Shown: positions 1-7,694 of the stretch, piece by piece
Layout of the letters: each line of letters opens with the position of its first letter
How positions within the stretch are numbered: the first letter of the stretch is position 1
Assembly (NCBI RefSeq): GCF_014055005.1
Contig: NZ_CP059570.1
Location: forward strand, 1,736,001 to 1,800,000
DNA: 64,000 nt
Source of the DNA: Neisseria dentiae
Lineage (GTDB): Bacteria; Pseudomonadota; Gammaproteobacteria; Burkholderiales; Neisseriaceae
Reading direction: 5' to 3'
Translations under genes and position numbers: made by a program
Notes under the pieces: generated by a model
What the model saw: the letters and a program-made list of their open reading frames with translations, nothing else
The model's database searches: none
What the model was told of the DNA's origin: nothing

Positions 1-1064
1 GCGATGCGCTTCACGCCTTCGGGGCCGTGGTAAACGGCATACATACCGGCCAGATTGGCCAGCAGCGCCTGCGCGGTGCAGATGTTGGAAGTGGCTTTTT
101 CGCGGCGGATGTGCTGCTCGCGGGTGGAGAGCGCCATGCGCAGCGCGGGTTTGCCCGCCGCGTCTTTCGATACGCCGATGATGCGGCCGGGGGCGGAGCG
201 TTTGTATTCGTCTTTAAACGCGAAATAAGCCGCGTGCGGGCCGCCGAAGCCCATCGGTACGCCGAAACGCTGGGTGTTGCCCAATGCAATATCCGCGCCG
301 AGTTCGGCGGGAGACTTCAACAACACCAAGCTCATCACGTCGGCGGCCACCGCCACAATCGTGCCTTTTTCTTTCAGACGGCCGATAACTTCCTGCAAAT
401 CAACCACGTCGCCGTCTTTGCCGACGTATTGGAACAGCGCGCCGAAGAAATCGCCTTCCGAGGCCGTCTGAAAACCGCCCACCACCAGCTCGAAGCCGAA
501 ATATTTGGCGCGGGTCTGCATCACGTCCAGCGTTTGCGGATACACGCGCTCATCCACAAAGAAACGGTTGCTTTTCACTTTGCTCACGCGCTTGGCCATG
601 GCCATCGCTTCGGCGGCGGCGGTGGCTTCGTCGAGCAGCGAGGCGCCGGCGGTATCAAAGCCGGTTAAATCCAAACACACTTGTTGGAAATTGAGCAGCG
701 CCTGCAAGCGGCCTTGTGCGATTTCGGCCTGATACGGCGTGTAGGCGGTGTACCAGCCGGGGTTTTCCAGCACATTGCGCAGAATCACGTTCGGCAGGCG
801 GGTCGGATAATAGCCCAGGCCGATGTAGCTTTTGTTCACTTTGTTGCGCGCGGCAACCGCTTTTATTTTCGCCAGCGCGTCGGCTTCGGTGAGCGCCTCG
901 GGCAGATTCAGCGCACCGGGCATGCGGATACTTTGCGGCACGGTGTTGCCGATAAAGCCCGCCATATCTTTTTCGCCCAACTCGGAGAGCAGCGCGGCTT
1001 CGTCGTTGAAGCTGATGTGGCGGGAGGCGAATTCGTTGTTATCAAACAATTCGTTGAAATTCAT
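1..1064 (-). CDS. gcvP: Glycine dehydrogenase (decarboxylating), P-protein; N-terminal 354 residues
   Basis: The frame reads from an ATG at 1064 to the window edge with no stop. It begins MNFNELFDNNEFASRH and continues with the P-protein features NLPEALTE, YTPYQAEIAQGRLQ and LLDEATAAAEAM. P-protein is the PLP-dependent decarboxylase of the cytoplasmic glycine cleavage system; it passes the aminomethyl group to lipoylated H-protein. The family is about 950 residues long, so only the N-terminal third is here and the PLP lysine lies outside the window. No gcvT or gcvH is next to its 5' end, and no glycine-riboswitch-like structure was recognised in 1065-1212. Confidence 0.95.
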   Translation of the reverse strand, partial: MNFNELFDNNEFASRHISFNDEAALLSELGEKDMAGFIGNTVPQSIRMPGALNLPEALTEADALAKIKAVAARNKVNKSYIGLGYYPTRLPNVILRNVLENPGWYTAYTPYQAEIAQGRLQALLNFQQVCLDLTGFDTAGASLLDEATAAAEAMAMAKRVSKVKSNRFFVDERVYPQTLDVMQTRAKYFGFELVVGGFQTASEGDFFGALFQYVGKDGDVVDLQEVIGRLKEKGTIVAVAADVMSLVLLKSPAELGADIALGNTQRFGVPMGFGGPHAAYFAFKDEYKRSAPGRIIGVSKDAAGKPALRMALSTREQHIRREKATSNICTAQALLANLAGMYAVYHGPEGVKRI

Positions 1065-1212
1065 GGATTTTCCTTTGTATGCGTAAAAAAGCGGCCTGCG
1101 CGCGGCCTGCCGTTTGAAACGGGGGTAATTTTAAACGCTTTTGCGGGTTTGATGGGGTTTTCTTTCAAGCGGTTCAAACAGGCATTTGCCGCCGCCCTGC
1201 CGGAATGCGGCT

Positions 1213-1950
1213 TTACAGGTTGGTGCCCAACGCCACCATTTCCGCCCCTTCCGGCGACACCTTCAGATAGCCGCCGCTGCCGCCGTACCAATCGGGCAGC
1301 ACGTAGCGTTTCACCGTGCGGCCGTTAAAGCCGTGTTCGTGCACTGCCGGCCGGTGGGTGTGGCCGTGGATAAGCGCCTCGGTTTGCGGGTGGTGGTTTA
1401 AGGCCGTCTGAACGCCTTGTTCGGTTACGTCGGAAACGGGCGTATGCCCCATCGCCTGTTTTTTCTCTTTGCTGGCGGCGCGGATTTTGGCGGCGATTTT
1501 GCGGCGGCGGCTTTGCGGCAGGGCGAGCAGCAGTTTTCGCAGCCACGGATTGCGGATAATGCGGCGGAAACGTTGGTAAGACACATCATCGGTGCACATT
1601 TCGTCGCCGTGGCTGATCAAATAATGCGTGCCGTAAAGTTCGATTTCGCGGATGTCGGGCAAAAGCGTTATCCCCGCCCGTTCGGCATAATCTTGGCCGA
1701 GCAGGAAATCGCGGTTGCCGCAAATGAAATACACCGGCGCGGTGCGGCCGAATGTTTTTAACGCGGCGGCGGTTTCAACGGCGGTGTTGCTGAGAATATC
1801 GTCGCCCAGCCACACTTCAAACAAATCGCCGAGTATATACAGCGCATCCGCCCCGCCCTGCTGCGCCTGCAAAAATTGCAGAAACAGGCGGTTGAGCGCA
1901 GGGGTGTCGTCAGACAGATGCAAATCGGCGATAAACAGGGTTTGCGGCAT
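1213..1950 (-). CDS. lpxH: UDP-2,3-diacylglucosamine diphosphatase
   Basis: This 245-residue calcineurin-like metallophosphoesterase hydrolyses UDP-2,3-diacylglucosamine to lipid X in lipid A synthesis at the inner membrane. Metal-binding blocks are in the usual order: ADLHLSD (Asp9, His11), GDLFEVWLGDD (41-51), GNRDF (78-82), an SHGDE block and a C-terminal HGHTHRP. Length and the LpxH-specific GDLFEVW signature separate it from other phosphoesterases. It stands alone between gcvP and dapE, transcribed in the same direction. ATG at 1950. Confidence 0.95.
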   Translation of the reverse strand: MPQTLFIADLHLSDDTPALNRLFLQFLQAQQGGADALYILGDLFEVWLGDDILSNTAVETAAALKTFGRTAPVYFICGNRDFLLGQDYAERAGITLLPDIREIELYGTHYLISHGDEMCTDDVSYQRFRRIIRNPWLRKLLLALPQSRRRKIAAKIRAASKEKKQAMGHTPVSDVTEQGVQTALNHHPQTEALIHGHTHRPAVHEHGFNGRTVKRYVLPDWYGGSGGYLKVSPEGAEMVALGTNL

Positions 1951-2082
1951 GGCTGGGCGTTGATATGGTTATTTCAGACGGCATCATAACGGATTTGCGC
2001 CGCTATATAAAACCCGCCGTTTACAGCGGGTTCACCTATTGCCGATACAGGTCGGCAAGGCGCAGCAATGCCGCGGCGGCAC

Positions 2083-3228
2083 TCAAGCGGATTCGCTATG
2101 CAGCAAATCGGCCATCATGCGCTCATAAACCGCCGAGAGCTTGGGAATATCTTCCAGCAGCACGTTTTCGTTTATCTGGTGGATGGTGGCGTTGCTGGGG
2201 CCGAGTTCGATCAGCTCGGCGGCAACGGCTTTGATGAAGCGGCCGTCTGAAGTGCCGCCGCTGGTGGAAAGCCCGGCTTCGACGCCGCACACCTCTGCGA
2301 TGGCGCGGCGGGCGGTATCGGTGAGTTTGCCCGCTTCGGTCAGAAACGGCTGGCCGGAACACGCCCACTCCAAGCTGTAATCCACGCCGTGTTTGTCGAG
2401 CACGGCGTGAACCCGCTGTTTCAAGCCTTCTTCGGTGGACTCGGTGGAAAAGCGGAAGTTGAATTTCACATTGAGCGTGCCGGGTATCACGTTGGTGGCG
2501 CCGGTGCCGCCGTTGATATTGGAAATCTGAAAGCCGGTGGGTGGGAAATATTCATTGCCCGCATCCCACTCGGTGGCGGCCAACTCGGCCAGCGCGGGCG
2601 CGAAAGTGTGCACGGGGTTGACCGCCAGATGCGGGTAGGCGATGTGCCCCTGTTTGCCTTTAACGGTTAAATTGCCCGAAAGCGAACCGCGCCGGCCGTT
2701 TTTGATGGTGTCGCCCAACACGTTGACGGCGGTGGGTTCGCCCACGATGCAATAATCTATCCGCTCGCCGCGCGCCTTGAGCGCATCCACCACTTTGGTG
2801 GTGCCGTCGAACGCGTCGCCTTCTTCGTCCGACGTAATCAGCAGCGCGATGCTGCCCGCATGATCGGGGTTGGCGGCCACGAAACGCTCGCAGGCGGTAA
2901 CGAAACAGGCGATGCTGGTTTTCATATCGGCCGCCCCGCGCCCGAACAGTCTGCCCTCGCGCTCCGTCGGCTCGAACGGCGGCGAGTGCCACAGCTCCGC
3001 CGGCCCCGCAGGCACAACGTCGGTATGGCCGGCAAAACACAACACGGGCGCGCTGCCGCCGCGCCGCGCCCAAATGTTTTTGGTGTTGCCGAAGTGCATT
3101 TCTTCGATGGCGAAACCTATGTTTTTCAGGCGTTCGGCCAAAATCTGCTGGCAGTTTTTGTCGTCGGGCGTAACCGATGCCTGGGCAATCAGTTGTTTGG
3201 CAAGGTTCAGCGATGCGGTGTCGTTCAT
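2083..3228 (-). CDS. dapE: Succinyl-diaminopimelate desuccinylase
   Basis: This 381-residue M20-family zinc hydrolase removes succinate from N-succinyl-LL-diaminopimelate in lysine and peptidoglycan synthesis. Visible motifs are AGHTDVVPAG (metal-binding His68 and catalytic Asp70), GRGAADMKT (second metal ligand), TSDEEGDA (catalytic Glu pair) and the dimerisation-domain segment NGRRGSLSGNLTVKGKQGHIAYPH. The C-terminal metal-binding region ATIHQINENV is intact. ATG at 3228. The 3229-3425 spacer contains a DUS and a single ACTCGGG-type hairpin. Confidence 0.95.
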   Translation of the reverse strand: MNDTASLNLAKQLIAQASVTPDDKNCQQILAERLKNIGFAIEEMHFGNTKNIWARRGGSAPVLCFAGHTDVVPAGPAELWHSPPFEPTEREGRLFGRGAADMKTSIACFVTACERFVAANPDHAGSIALLITSDEEGDAFDGTTKVVDALKARGERIDYCIVGEPTAVNVLGDTIKNGRRGSLSGNLTVKGKQGHIAYPHLAVNPVHTFAPALAELAATEWDAGNEYFPPTGFQISNINGGTGATNVIPGTLNVKFNFRFSTESTEEGLKQRVHAVLDKHGVDYSLEWACSGQPFLTEAGKLTDTARRAIAEVCGVEAGLSTSGGTSDGRFIKAVAAELIELGPSNATIHQINENVLLEDIPKLSAVYERMMADLLHSESA

Positions 3229-3298
3229 GGGGGTTCCTGTTTGTTTTTTCAGACGGCCTTTCTCAGGCGGCGGCTCTGCGGCAACGGTAAAGAAATAG

Positions 3299-3328
3299 AA
3301 ACACTCGGGTCAAGCCCGAGTATGACGG
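3299..3328. repeat. Single arm of the ACTCGGG hairpin repeat family
   Basis: ACTCGGG-TCAAG-CCCGAGT followed by ATGACGG is one half of the approximately 80-bp repeat found complete at 24315, 25967 and elsewhere. Only one arm is recognisable here, so this is probably a decayed copy. It lies between pilZ and dapE. Confidence 0.6.
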
Positions 3329-3425
3329 CGGTTGTTTATCGGCGGTCGGGCATTCCGAACGGCCTAAACAACTTGCAAAGGTTTCAGGCCGTCTGAAAAC
3401 CACGCCTGCAAAGCGGCAATCACGC

Positions 3426-3785
3426 TTACAGGGTAAACGTTACCCTGTCGCTGCGCAGCGCGCTGCCCAGTTCGCCTTCGATCAGGATTTTGGTTTGCAG
3501 GCAGATTTCGTCGCCGCCGAAAGCCAAGCCCACGCCTTTGGGGCGGTGGGCCGATGTGCGTGCGGGGTTGATCCACGCCACTTTGGTGCGCAGGAATTTT
3601 TTGCCGGGGTGGTCGGTGAGTTCCAAAGCCAGCAGCACTTCGTCGCCCAGCGAAAAAATATCGTCGGTGGGCACAAACAGGCCGCCGTGTTCGAGAAACG
3701 GCATATAGCTGTTGTAGAGTGCGGCTTTTTCGCGCAGTTGCAGGGCCATCATGCGGCCGGGCAGGTCTTGGGGGGCATTCATCAT
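3426..3785 (-). CDS. pilZ: PilZ-domain protein, type IV pilus biogenesis
   Basis: A 119-residue single-domain protein with the features of the PilZ family encoded next to holB in gamma- and betaproteobacteria: NSYMPFLEHGGLFVPTDD, the LGDEVLLALEL strand, and VAWINP...GVGLAF near the end. Pilus-type PilZ proteins usually lack the arginine c-di-GMP motif, and no RxxxR is visible at the N-terminus here. They are needed for type IV pilus assembly and work with PilB in other species. It lies 26 bp downstream of holB on the same strand, the conserved holB-pilZ arrangement. Confidence 0.9.
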   Translation of the reverse strand: MMNAPQDLPGRMMALQLREKAALYNSYMPFLEHGGLFVPTDDIFSLGDEVLLALELTDHPGKKFLRTKVAWINPARTSAHRPKGVGLAFGGDEICLQTKILIEGELGSALRSDRVTFTL

Positions 3786-3811
3786 TGGTTTTCCCTTTTA
3801 ATGTTCGGTTG

Positions 3812-4789
3812 TTATTTGTTTTGCCAGAATTCGAGATAATCGGTCAGCAAACTTTCGATCTGCATTTTAACACTCAGCGTGTGGTATCCGTAAGGGTTTA
3901 AGCGGTTCAGACGGCCTGTCAGTGCAAACAAAGCGGCAGGCGAAGTTTTCGCCCCCGTTTGCGCCGATGCCTGCGCGTGCTGCGGGTAATACAGCGGCGG
4001 CATATGCTGTTGCGCCAAACCCACATCGAGCAGCCATTTGTGCAGCCAGTCGAGAAAAACGGCCAGCGGCTGTTTGTGTTTGTCGAACTCGACGGCGTAG
4101 TCGAGTATCGCCAGCAGGCGCGGGGCGGCCAACAGCTCGAGCAGCGATTCGCGCAACTCGTCGAGTTCGGGCTGGTGCTCGAACAGGGGCGCGCCGCCGT
4201 GAAAGGCCAGCAGGTTTTCGGCATCGTCGGTTTCCTGCTGCCGCAAATACTGCAAGGCTTCTTCGTGCGAAGGCGGCGGCAGAACCATTTGGCGGCAGCG
4301 GCTTTTGATGGTGGGCAGCAGTTTGTCGCGCGCATGGGTAACCAGCAAAAACAGCACGTTTTCGGGCGGCTCTTCCAACACTTTCAGCAAGCCGTTGGCG
4401 GCTTGAAGGTTCATGCTTTCGGCCGGATGCACCAGCACGATGCGCCGCCCGCCGCGCACGGAAGTGAGGTGGATGTTGTCGACCACCTCGCGCACGGCGT
4501 CGATTTTAATCTGCAACAGCTTGCGCCCCACCGCTTCGCCGTCGGGGATTTCGGGCGTGAGTTCGTAAAAATCGGGATGGCTGTTTTGCGCAAACAGGTG
4601 GCACGAGGGGCAAACGCCGCACGGGCCGCCCGCCGCGTCGGGCCGCTCGCACAGCAGGGCTTGGGCGGCATGGCGGGCAAACGCGGTTTTGCCGGTGTTC
4701 TGCCTGCCGGTAAACAGCCAAGCGTTGGGCAGGTTGCGGCGGTGCCCGGCAAGCTGCCGCCATTGGGTTTGGTGCCACGGATAAATCAT
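3812..4789 (-). CDS. holB: DNA polymerase III subunit delta'
   Basis: A 325-residue AAA+ clamp-loader subunit. The N-terminus carries a Walker-A-like GRQNTGKTAFARHAA and a zinc module (CERP...CGVCPSC). The segment NGLLKVLEEPPENVLFLLVT is the delta'/DnaX signature. It forms part of the gamma/tau complex that loads the beta sliding clamp. It begins with ATG at 4789, is followed by pilZ, and is divergent from queH across about 150 bp. Confidence 0.93.
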   Translation of the reverse strand: MIYPWHQTQWRQLAGHRRNLPNAWLFTGRQNTGKTAFARHAAQALLCERPDAAGGPCGVCPSCHLFAQNSHPDFYELTPEIPDGEAVGRKLLQIKIDAVREVVDNIHLTSVRGGRRIVLVHPAESMNLQAANGLLKVLEEPPENVLFLLVTHARDKLLPTIKSRCRQMVLPPPSHEEALQYLRQQETDDAENLLAFHGGAPLFEHQPELDELRESLLELLAAPRLLAILDYAVEFDKHKQPLAVFLDWLHKWLLDVGLAQQHMPPLYYPQHAQASAQTGAKTSPAALFALTGRLNRLNPYGYHTLSVKMQIESLLTDYLEFWQNK

Positions 4790-4884
4790 AAAGCAAAGCG
4801 CAAGAAAACGGCTGGAGGGGCAGCCATTATACAGGTTTCACACAGCCTTGATTCTGTTAAAATACGCCTGAATTCAAAAACCTT

Positions 4885-4920
4885 TTTTCAGACGGCCAGA
4901 TTAATGAGGCCGTCTGAAAA
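4885..4920 (+). terminator. Inverted DUS pair in the queH leader
   Basis: TTTTCAGACGGCC and GGCCGTCTGAAAA form a hairpin with a 10-nt loop. Unlike most inverted DUS pairs here it is not between gene ends. It lies between the divergent holB and queH starts and ends 20 bp before the queH ATG. Confidence 0.6.
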
Positions 4921-4940
4921 TCTTTCAACGGCCACACACC

Positions 4941-5624
4941 ATGAACAACAACAAACCCGAAGTAACCCCCATCGAGCGCCCCGTGCTCACCCCGCCGGGC
5001 GGCCACAAAAAAGTGCTGCTGCATTCCTGCTGCGCCCCCTGCTCGGGCGAAGTGATGGAGGCCATGCTCGCCAGCGGCATCGACTACACCATTTTCTTCT
5101 ACAACCCCAACATCCACCCGAAAAAAGAATACGAAATCCGCAAAAACGAAAATATCGCTTTTGCAAAAAAACACGGCATTCCCTTTATCGACGCCGATTA
5201 CGATGTCGATAACTGGTTCGAGCGCGCCAAAGGCATGGAAATGGACCCCGAGCGCGGCCGCCGCTGCACCATGTGTTTCGATATGCGTTTCGAGCGCGCC
5301 GCCCTTTATGCCCACGAACACGGCTTCCCCGTACTCACCAGCTCACTGGGCATTTCGCGCTGGAAAAACATGAACCAAATCAACGACTGCGGCCACCGTG
5401 CTGCCGCGCCGTACGACGACGTGGTGTATTGGGATTTCAACTGGCGCAAAGGCGGCGGCAGTGCGCGCATGATCGAAATCAGCAAGCGCGAACATTTCTA
5501 CCAGCAGGAATACTGCGGCTGCGCCTATTCGCTGCGCGACACCAACCACCACCGCAAATCGCAAGGCCGCCCACCAATTAAAATCGGCGTGAAGTATTAC
5601 GGCGACGAAGAAGAAAACGGCTAG
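4941..5624 (+). CDS. queH: Epoxyqueuosine reductase QueH
   Basis: This 227-residue protein has the QueH (DUF208) cysteine pattern: HSCCAPCSG near residue 30, CTMCFDMR near 112 and EYCGCAYS near 190. It reduces epoxyqueuosine to queuosine in tRNA as a non-cobalamin alternative to QueG. The motif spacing, the conserved SLGISRWK segment and full length support an active enzyme. ATG at 4941 follows an inverted DUS hairpin. It converges with grxB. Confidence 0.93.
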   Translation: MNNNKPEVTPIERPVLTPPGGHKKVLLHSCCAPCSGEVMEAMLASGIDYTIFFYNPNIHPKKEYEIRKNENIAFAKKHGIPFIDADYDVDNWFERAKGMEMDPERGRRCTMCFDMRFERAALYAHEHGFPVLTSSLGISRWKNMNQINDCGHRAAAPYDDVVYWDFNWRKGGGSARMIEISKREHFYQQEYCGCAYSLRDTNHHRKSQGRPPIKIGVKYYGDEEENG

Positions 5625-5661
5625 CCGGCAAGATTCAAACAGGCAGATATACGTCCGCAAG

Positions 5662-5702
5662 TTTTTGGACCGTCTGAAAATATGTTTCAGACGGTCCAAA
5701 AA
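5662..5702. terminator. Bidirectional terminator made from a mutated DUS pair
   Basis: An 18-bp perfect stem (5662-5679 with 5685-5702) and a 5-nt loop lie between convergent queH and grxB. The arms read GGACCGTCTGAAA and TTTCAGACGGTCC, a DUS pair with the same G-to-A change in both copies, so pairing is kept while the GCCGTCTGAA core is lost. Flanking A/T runs make it terminator-like on both strands. Confidence 0.85.
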
Positions 5703-5741
5703 TCTTTTGCAGAATTCAAAAAACATCACCGAAAATTTATC

Positions 5742-5774
5742 TGCCGTCATACCCGGGTTTAGCCCGAGCATAAC
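5742..5774. repeat. Degenerate ACTCGGG-type repeat arm
   Basis: CCGTCAT-ACCCGGGTTTAGCCCGAGCATAACG resembles one arm of the CGTCATACTCGGG hairpin family. TTTGCAGAATTC just upstream resembles a decayed IS1106-like terminus, and GGTTTAACTATA follows, as at the right end of the 36142-36267 element. Confidence 0.5.
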
Positions 5775-5810
5775 GAAACGGCTACCAAGCAATTGGTTTA
5801 ACTATATAAC

Positions 5811-6461
5811 CTACACCGCCCTATCCGTATAAAGCGGCACGCCCGAAGCGGCAGCTATATTGTCCGTATAAGCCTTCAATTTCGGCGGCAGCACCAGCCC
5901 GCGCACCGCCGTTAAATTGCGCAACAGCGGAAAAACGTGGATATCTTCCATGCTCAAACCTTCGCCGTTCAAATTATCCCCGCCCGCAACCTGCCGTTCC
6001 AAATCAGCCAAGTCGGTATGCAGGGTTTGCAGATATTCGCCGGTTTTCGCCAGATTTTCAGCAAAGCTGCCGATATTGGCTTCTTTTTTATGCACGAAAT
6101 AATCAACCGCGCCCTGCGTGGCGAATTCCGGCAGCCCGATCGACACCATGCGCGGCTGCACCAGTTTGCTGATATAGGTGTTGGCCTTATCCAGCCAAGC
6201 CTGCACTTCGGGGCGGATTTCTTCTTTCAGACGGCCTTTATCCGCCAGATTGTCGATATAACGCACGATATCCAAGCTCTCGCCCATATATGAGCCATCG
6301 TCTTTTTGCAGTATCGGCACCTGCTTGGCGCCTATCATGCCGATGGGGGTGGATTCGTCGTCGTTCAACAACACAATTTCCTCCACCGCCAACCCGCGCA
6401 GGCCGAAAATCATACGGGCGCGCACGCAGAAGGGGCAATGGTCGTAAATATAGAGTTTCAT
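5811..6461 (-). CDS. grxB: Glutaredoxin 2 (GST-fold)
   Basis: A 216-residue protein with an N-terminal thioredoxin-fold domain carrying the dithiol site CPFC at residues 9-12, the cis-proline block QVPIL and the ESLDIVRYID segment, followed by an all-helical GST-like domain. These match the GrxB family, which reduces protein disulfides and glutathione mixed disulfides in the cytoplasm. ATG at 6461, with AGGAGG upstream on the minus strand. It converges with queH. Confidence 0.93.
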   Translation of the reverse strand: MKLYIYDHCPFCVRARMIFGLRGLAVEEIVLLNDDESTPIGMIGAKQVPILQKDDGSYMGESLDIVRYIDNLADKGRLKEEIRPEVQAWLDKANTYISKLVQPRMVSIGLPEFATQGAVDYFVHKKEANIGSFAENLAKTGEYLQTLHTDLADLERQVAGGDNLNGEGLSMEDIHVFPLLRNLTAVRGLVLPPKLKAYTDNIAAASGVPLYTDRAV

Positions 6462-6593
6462 GGCAGCCTCCTTGTTTGTTTGCTTGCAGACACCTTAGCA
6501 CCAAAAGGCCGTCTGAAACAACCGTGCAGGCAGGGAACGTTGCAAAATTCAAAAATATCACCAAAAGGGGCCTTTGCAAAACCCATTGAAGCC

Positions 6594-6648
6594 GAGACCT
6601 TTGCAAAAATATTTTTAGGGTTGAATTGGTTTTTTTTGCAAAGGTCTC
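6594..6648. mobile_element. 55-bp mini-element with IS1106-like ends
   Basis: GAGACCTTTGCAAAA at 6594 and its inverted copy ending at 6648 enclose only about 25 bp. The flanks are AAGCC and AGGCC, a 4/5 match to a target duplication. It lies between grxB and the carbonic anhydrase gene, beside a DUS. A further solo terminus-like piece (GGCCTTTGCAAAA) lies at 6569. Confidence 0.7.
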
Positions 6649-6669
6649 AGGCCGTCTGAAATATCCGGA

Positions 6670-7413
6670 TCAGTTTTCCTTAATCACAATCCGCGCGTTC
6701 AAAGGTTGCACAGGGCGGTTGTTGGGGTGGCCGATCATTTTCGCCATCGCCTTAATCTGCCCTGCCCCTGCGCTGACCGGTGTTTCCAACACAATCCAGT
6801 TCACCCCTTCGCTGCACGGCGGCGTGGTGAGCGAGCCGTTCAGGCGGAAGTGGCGGCGTTCGGCCGGAAACAGCGCATTGATATCCAACGGTGAGGCCGT
6901 TTGAGCCGACTCCCCTTTTTTCAAGCGTTTGGCCAGAATCTGCGCCAGCGCGGGGTTGCTCCGGCCTTCTTTAAACAGCACCGTCAGCACGGCCAGCTCG
7001 CCCGTGCTGCTTTGGTGCACGAAATGAGCCTCCATCGGGAAATGGCGGTGGTTGAACGTGTGCTCGCTGGGCGTGTGGAAATGGAACTGCTTCAACTGCA
7101 TTTTCTTGCCGCCGATATCCAGCGTTTCACCGCCGCCCTCGGGGGTAAGCTGAACCGTATGGCCGTTGTTTTCGATACGAAAACGCGCGGGCTGATAGCG
7201 GAAATCTATGCTGTTGCCCGAAACGTGAATGGCATTGGTTAAGTCCACCGGCGACTGGTTTTTGCCCTTGCCGCACATGGCAAACGCTTCGCTCAGCTCG
7301 CCCCAATGCGCGGGGCTGCTTTTATCGCCTTCATACGACCAATGCGGATGCGTTTCGGCGGCAGCCAAGCCTGTTGCGAGCGCAAGCAAAATGATAATAT
7401 ATTTATAATTCAT
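6670..7413 (-). CDS. Periplasmic alpha-class carbonic anhydrase
   Basis: This 247-residue protein starts with a Sec signal peptide (about residues 1-19, cleavage near LAAAE), so it is exported. It matches alpha-carbonic anhydrases: HWSYEG, CGKGKNQSPVDL, the zinc histidines in FHFHTPSEH and EAHFVHQ, and the C-terminal LTTPPCSEGVNWIVLE with NNRPVQPLN. It interconverts CO2 and bicarbonate. Cysteines in MCGKGK and PPCSEG probably form the usual disulfide. A good promoter lies just upstream. The IS1106-like element follows beyond its promoter region. Confidence 0.93.
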   Translation of the reverse strand: MNYKYIIILLALATGLAAAETHPHWSYEGDKSSPAHWGELSEAFAMCGKGKNQSPVDLTNAIHVSGNSIDFRYQPARFRIENNGHTVQLTPEGGGETLDIGGKKMQLKQFHFHTPSEHTFNHRHFPMEAHFVHQSSTGELAVLTVLFKEGRSNPALAQILAKRLKKGESAQTASPLDINALFPAERRHFRLNGSLTTPPCSEGVNWIVLETPVSAGAGQIKAMAKMIGHPNNRPVQPLNARIVIKEN

Positions 7414-7448
7414 TTTATAACCCTATTTATCTATATGAATAGAATCAA

Positions 7449-7477
7449 ATTATAGTTATTTAATATATTATCGTTAA
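7449..7477 (-). promoter_or_regulatory. Predicted sigma-70 promoter of the carbonic anhydrase gene
   Basis: Reading the minus strand, TTAACG (7477-7472), a 17-bp spacer and TATAAT (7454-7449) precede the ATG at 7413 by about 35 bp. The surroundings are strongly AT-rich compared with the rest of the window. A palindrome CTTGAC-TTCT-GTCAAG lies just upstream at 7487-7502. Confidence 0.6.
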
Positions 7478-7540
7478 TGGAATTTTCTTGACTTCTGTCA
7501 AGCTCAGTTCAACTACTTCAGGCTACTTTTCCAATGCCGC

Positions 7541-7610
7541 CCCCGGGCTTAGCCTAAGCGTCTGCGATTGCCGTCAATGCAAAAATACCCGAGCCAAGCC
7601 CGGGTAGGAT
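7541..7610. repeat. Degenerate ACTCGGG-type hairpin repeat
   Basis: CCCCGGGCTTAGCCTAAGC and, about 30 bp later, ATACCCGAGCCAAGCCCGGGTAGG correspond to the two arms of the repeat family seen intact at 24315-24392, with several mismatches. It lies between the carbonic anhydrase promoter and the mobile elements that follow. Confidence 0.5.
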
Positions 7611-7694
7611 GTGTTTTGCATTGCCAATACGCAGCGTGGCAGCCGCCGTACAAAACCTTCAAGGCCGAGACCTTTGCAAAAATATTTTCAGGCT

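Noticed and set aside
27..1328. Plus-strand frames opposite gcvP and lpxH
   Set aside because: Antisense shadows; the minus-strand products are clearly conserved enzymes.
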